Positions 14,622 through 15,984 of a stretch of DNA of 15,984 nucleotides are shown here, piece after piece. How positions within the stretch are numbered: the stretch's first letter is position 1; each line of letters opens with the position of its first letter. The notes beneath the pieces were generated by a model that did not search any database, had not been told where the DNA came from, and saw only the letters and a program-made list of their open reading frames with translations. Position numbers and translations under genes: made by a program. Origin of the DNA: Bacteroidota bacterium (GTDB taxonomy: Bacteria > Bacteroidota > Ignavibacteria > UBA10030). The DNA lies in contig DMMN01000174.1 of assembly GCA_003453835.1 (NCBI GenBank), forward strand, positions 3,043 through 19,026, written 5' to 3'.

Positions 14622-15370
14622 TTCAAAATCCTCAGGATGATCAAGGCAATTGAGAGAAGGATAAGGCTCATGGTGAGCAGAGAGGTGTCGCTTCGCCTAT
14701 TTTCGAAAACCGGCATCTGTCCCTGTCCGAGGAATCCTCGTAACTCAAGAGCCTGGCCGCGATCAATACTCTCTGAGATCGAGGAAAGGACGAGGGGGAA
14801 GAGGATCGAGACGAAGGCCCGGGCTCGCGACACCACGTTTGCACGCACGGGAGAGCCACGTGCTTCCTGCGCCGCGAAGATCTGATTGATCCTGTCGGGG
14901 AGTTGTTCGAGGAAATGGAGTGTAAGCAAAAGCACAAGACCGAGTTGCGGGGGAAATCCCGTTCCTTGCAAGAATCGAATGAACTCACGAATCGGAGTTG
15001 AGGCGAAAAACAGGAGGACAGAAAGCGACAAAAGGACTAACCGACAAGCTGTTCGCAGCCCGAACAGTGCGCCGGATTCGTGGAACCCGATTCCCCCAAC
15101 AATCAGCAACACATCGCCGCCAGGTAGAAGAACTGCATTAAGGCTCACCACAATCAGAACGATGAGGGTGCTGTAACTCATAAACGCCACGATAGACCGG
15201 GCCGCCCGCTGCGATGTAGGTCTGAAGCCGGGAACAACATAGCGAAGCAAGATGGCGAGCAGGATAAGAGTTGCGTTTACAGGCCAATCGAGGGTAAACG
15301 CACACACCCAGAGGAAGAAGACTGAGGCGAGCTTTGACTTCAGATCGAGACGCATATCAGGGGGCGCCAT
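14606..15370 (-). CDS. ecfT: ECF transporter T component (EcfT/CbiQ family)
   Basis: This protein (254 aa from the ATG at 15370) is the membrane coupling subunit that connects the S component to the two ATPases. It has several hydrophobic segments, including two N-terminal spans, LIVLIVVSLNAVLLPGG and VLLSLSVLLFF, and one at the C terminus (LTMSLILLSIALIILRILNW). The two short Arg-Gly motifs that contact the ATPases are visible: ARG at 170-172 (AQEARGSP) and LRG at 210-212 (ALELRGFLG). The start is not certain. The ATG at 15370 overlaps the S gene by 14 bp; the ATG at 15355, one base after the S stop, would also fit; a longer frame to 15442 is unlikely. None has a good Shine-Dalgarno, which suggests translational coupling to the S gene. 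Confidence 0.88.
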   Translation of the reverse strand: MAPPDMRLDLKSKLASVFFLWVCAFTLDWPVNATLILLAILLRYVVPGFRPTSQRAARSIVAFMSYSTLIVLIVVSLNAVLLPGGDVLLIVGGIGFHESGALFGLRTACRLVLLSLSVLLFFASTPIREFIRFLQGTGFPPQLGLVLLLTLHFLEQLPDRINQIFAAQEARGSPVRANVVSRARAFVSILFPLVLSSISESIDRGQALELRGFLGQGQMPVFENRRSDTSLLTMSLILLSIALIILRILNWLIA

Positions 15371-15968
15371 TGTTCGAGGGAAGGTTCGACGCCCCGCTGA
15401 ATCGAGATGTGATTCTCTTGGGAAGACTCCGAAGGAGAACAAAGACGACTGAATACGTGATCAACTTGTCGATTGGATCTGAGGCCAGACCCTGGTAGAA
15501 CACGCTCTCGAGAAGATTGTTGCCGACCGATCGAAAGTAGAGGACAAGAAAATCAGTTCCTGCCAGGGTCACCCCGCTGAACAGATATGCAGAAATGGGG
15601 GCTGAACAGGCGGCGGCGATAACGCCTTGGAGAAGGCCGCCCACAACGACGAGATACCACTTCCTGAACCACCCCAGCCTCGCAACATACCCGGTGAAGA
15701 AACCGATCACGACCACAACAGGAATAAAGAACGCCATCGTAGGACTCCCCGTGGCGGAGGCAAGAAGGTTAGCAAAGGTCCCCGTGAGAATGCCTGCTAT
15801 CGGGCCAACCAGGACGGCCGCGAGGACCGTGCCGATGGAGTCGAGATAGATAGGGATCTTGAGCGCCCCCGTTATCTGGCCAACAGTCAGGTTCAGGGCG
15901 ATGCAGAAGGCGATGAGAGGGAGGGCGGCGTTCGATGTCTCTCTGGTGAATTGCGCACGCAAACTCAT
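15357..15968 (-). CDS. ECF transporter S component, substrate unknown
   Basis: This 203-aa membrane protein is the substrate-binding subunit of an ECF importer. It has about five or six hydrophobic segments, in line with the six-helix S-component fold. Recognisable parts are the first helix (LPLIAFCIALNLTVGQI), the conserved turn LKIPIYLDSIGTVLAAVLVG with PIAGILTG after it, a middle segment with YVARLGWFRKW, and a C-terminal GLASDPIDK before the last helix. I associate this pattern with a widespread group of unassigned S components, not with BioY, ThiT, RibU, FolT or PanT, whose hallmark motifs I do not see. It is the first gene of the S-T-A1-A2 operon, so this is a dedicated (group I) system. 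The ATG is 17 bp from the window edge, so its promoter or any riboswitch lies outside. Confidence 0.82.
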   Translation of the reverse strand: MSLRAQFTRETSNAALPLIAFCIALNLTVGQITGALKIPIYLDSIGTVLAAVLVGPIAGILTGTFANLLASATGSPTMAFFIPVVVVIGFFTGYVARLGWFRKWYLVVVGGLLQGVIAAACSAPISAYLFSGVTLAGTDFLVLYFRSVGNNLLESVFYQGLASDPIDKLITYSVVFVLLRSLPKRITSRFSGASNLPSNNGAP

Positions 15969-15984
15969 GGGAATTACCCAGGAG

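Noticed and set aside
1..15984. Mobile elements, CRISPR arrays, tRNA or rRNA genes
   Set aside because: I saw no direct repeat array, transposase, integrase or structural RNA sequence in the window.

Overview
The window reads as a piece of chromosome from a Gram-negative bacterium of moderate GC content. Outer-membrane-type efflux parts, a lipoprotein lytic transglycosylase and an ECF sigma/anti-sigma pair all point to a double-membrane cell. The lytic transglycosylase has the N-terminal layout I associate with Bacteroidota/Ignavibacteria/Chlorobi relatives, so the FCB group is my best guess. That is inference from protein style, not a placement. I saw no phage, transposon, CRISPR, rRNA or tRNA signal.

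Region 1 (about 57-8804, + strand) is a long array of co-directional, closely spaced genes. In order they are: an ECF sigma factor, its zinc-finger anti-sigma factor (ATGA overlap), a small membrane-anchored Spy/CpxP-like protein, a MacA-like adaptor with an unusual insertion, a MacB-type permease without its ATPase, a second adaptor of RND type, and a 1036-aa HAE1-class RND pump. A likely intrinsic terminator (8833-8871) closes it. The order sigma, anti-sigma, periplasmic LTxxQ protein, pumps suggests an envelope-stress circuit that controls its own export machinery. No outer-membrane channel and no ABC ATPase are encoded here, so both pumps must borrow parts from elsewhere.

Region 2 (8887-10499, +) is a single gene with a clear promoter (TTGACT, 17-bp spacer, TATATT). 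It encodes a propionyl-CoA carboxylase beta (carboxyltransferase) subunit.

Region 3 (10565-13076, +) is a second single gene with its own promoter (TTGATT, 17 bp, TATCTT). It encodes a lipoprotein MltD-like lytic transglycosylase with four LysM repeats.

Region 4 (15968-13051, - strand) is a compact four-gene operon for an energy-coupling factor (ECF-type) vitamin/micronutrient transporter in the order S, T, A1, A2. All junctions overlap. The second ATPase has a degenerate ABC signature, and the substrate cannot be told from the sequence. Its last gene overlaps the end of the transglycosylase gene tail to tail by 26 bp.

The most interesting points are: the efflux adaptor carrying an LTxxQ-like helical insert plus a G-rich, Gly/Met-rich linker next to a stand-alone LTxxQ protein without His or Cys; the MacB permease lacking an ATPase; a seven-G run where loss of one base would join adaptor and permease frames; and the asymmetric ECF ATPase pair with an orphan S component.
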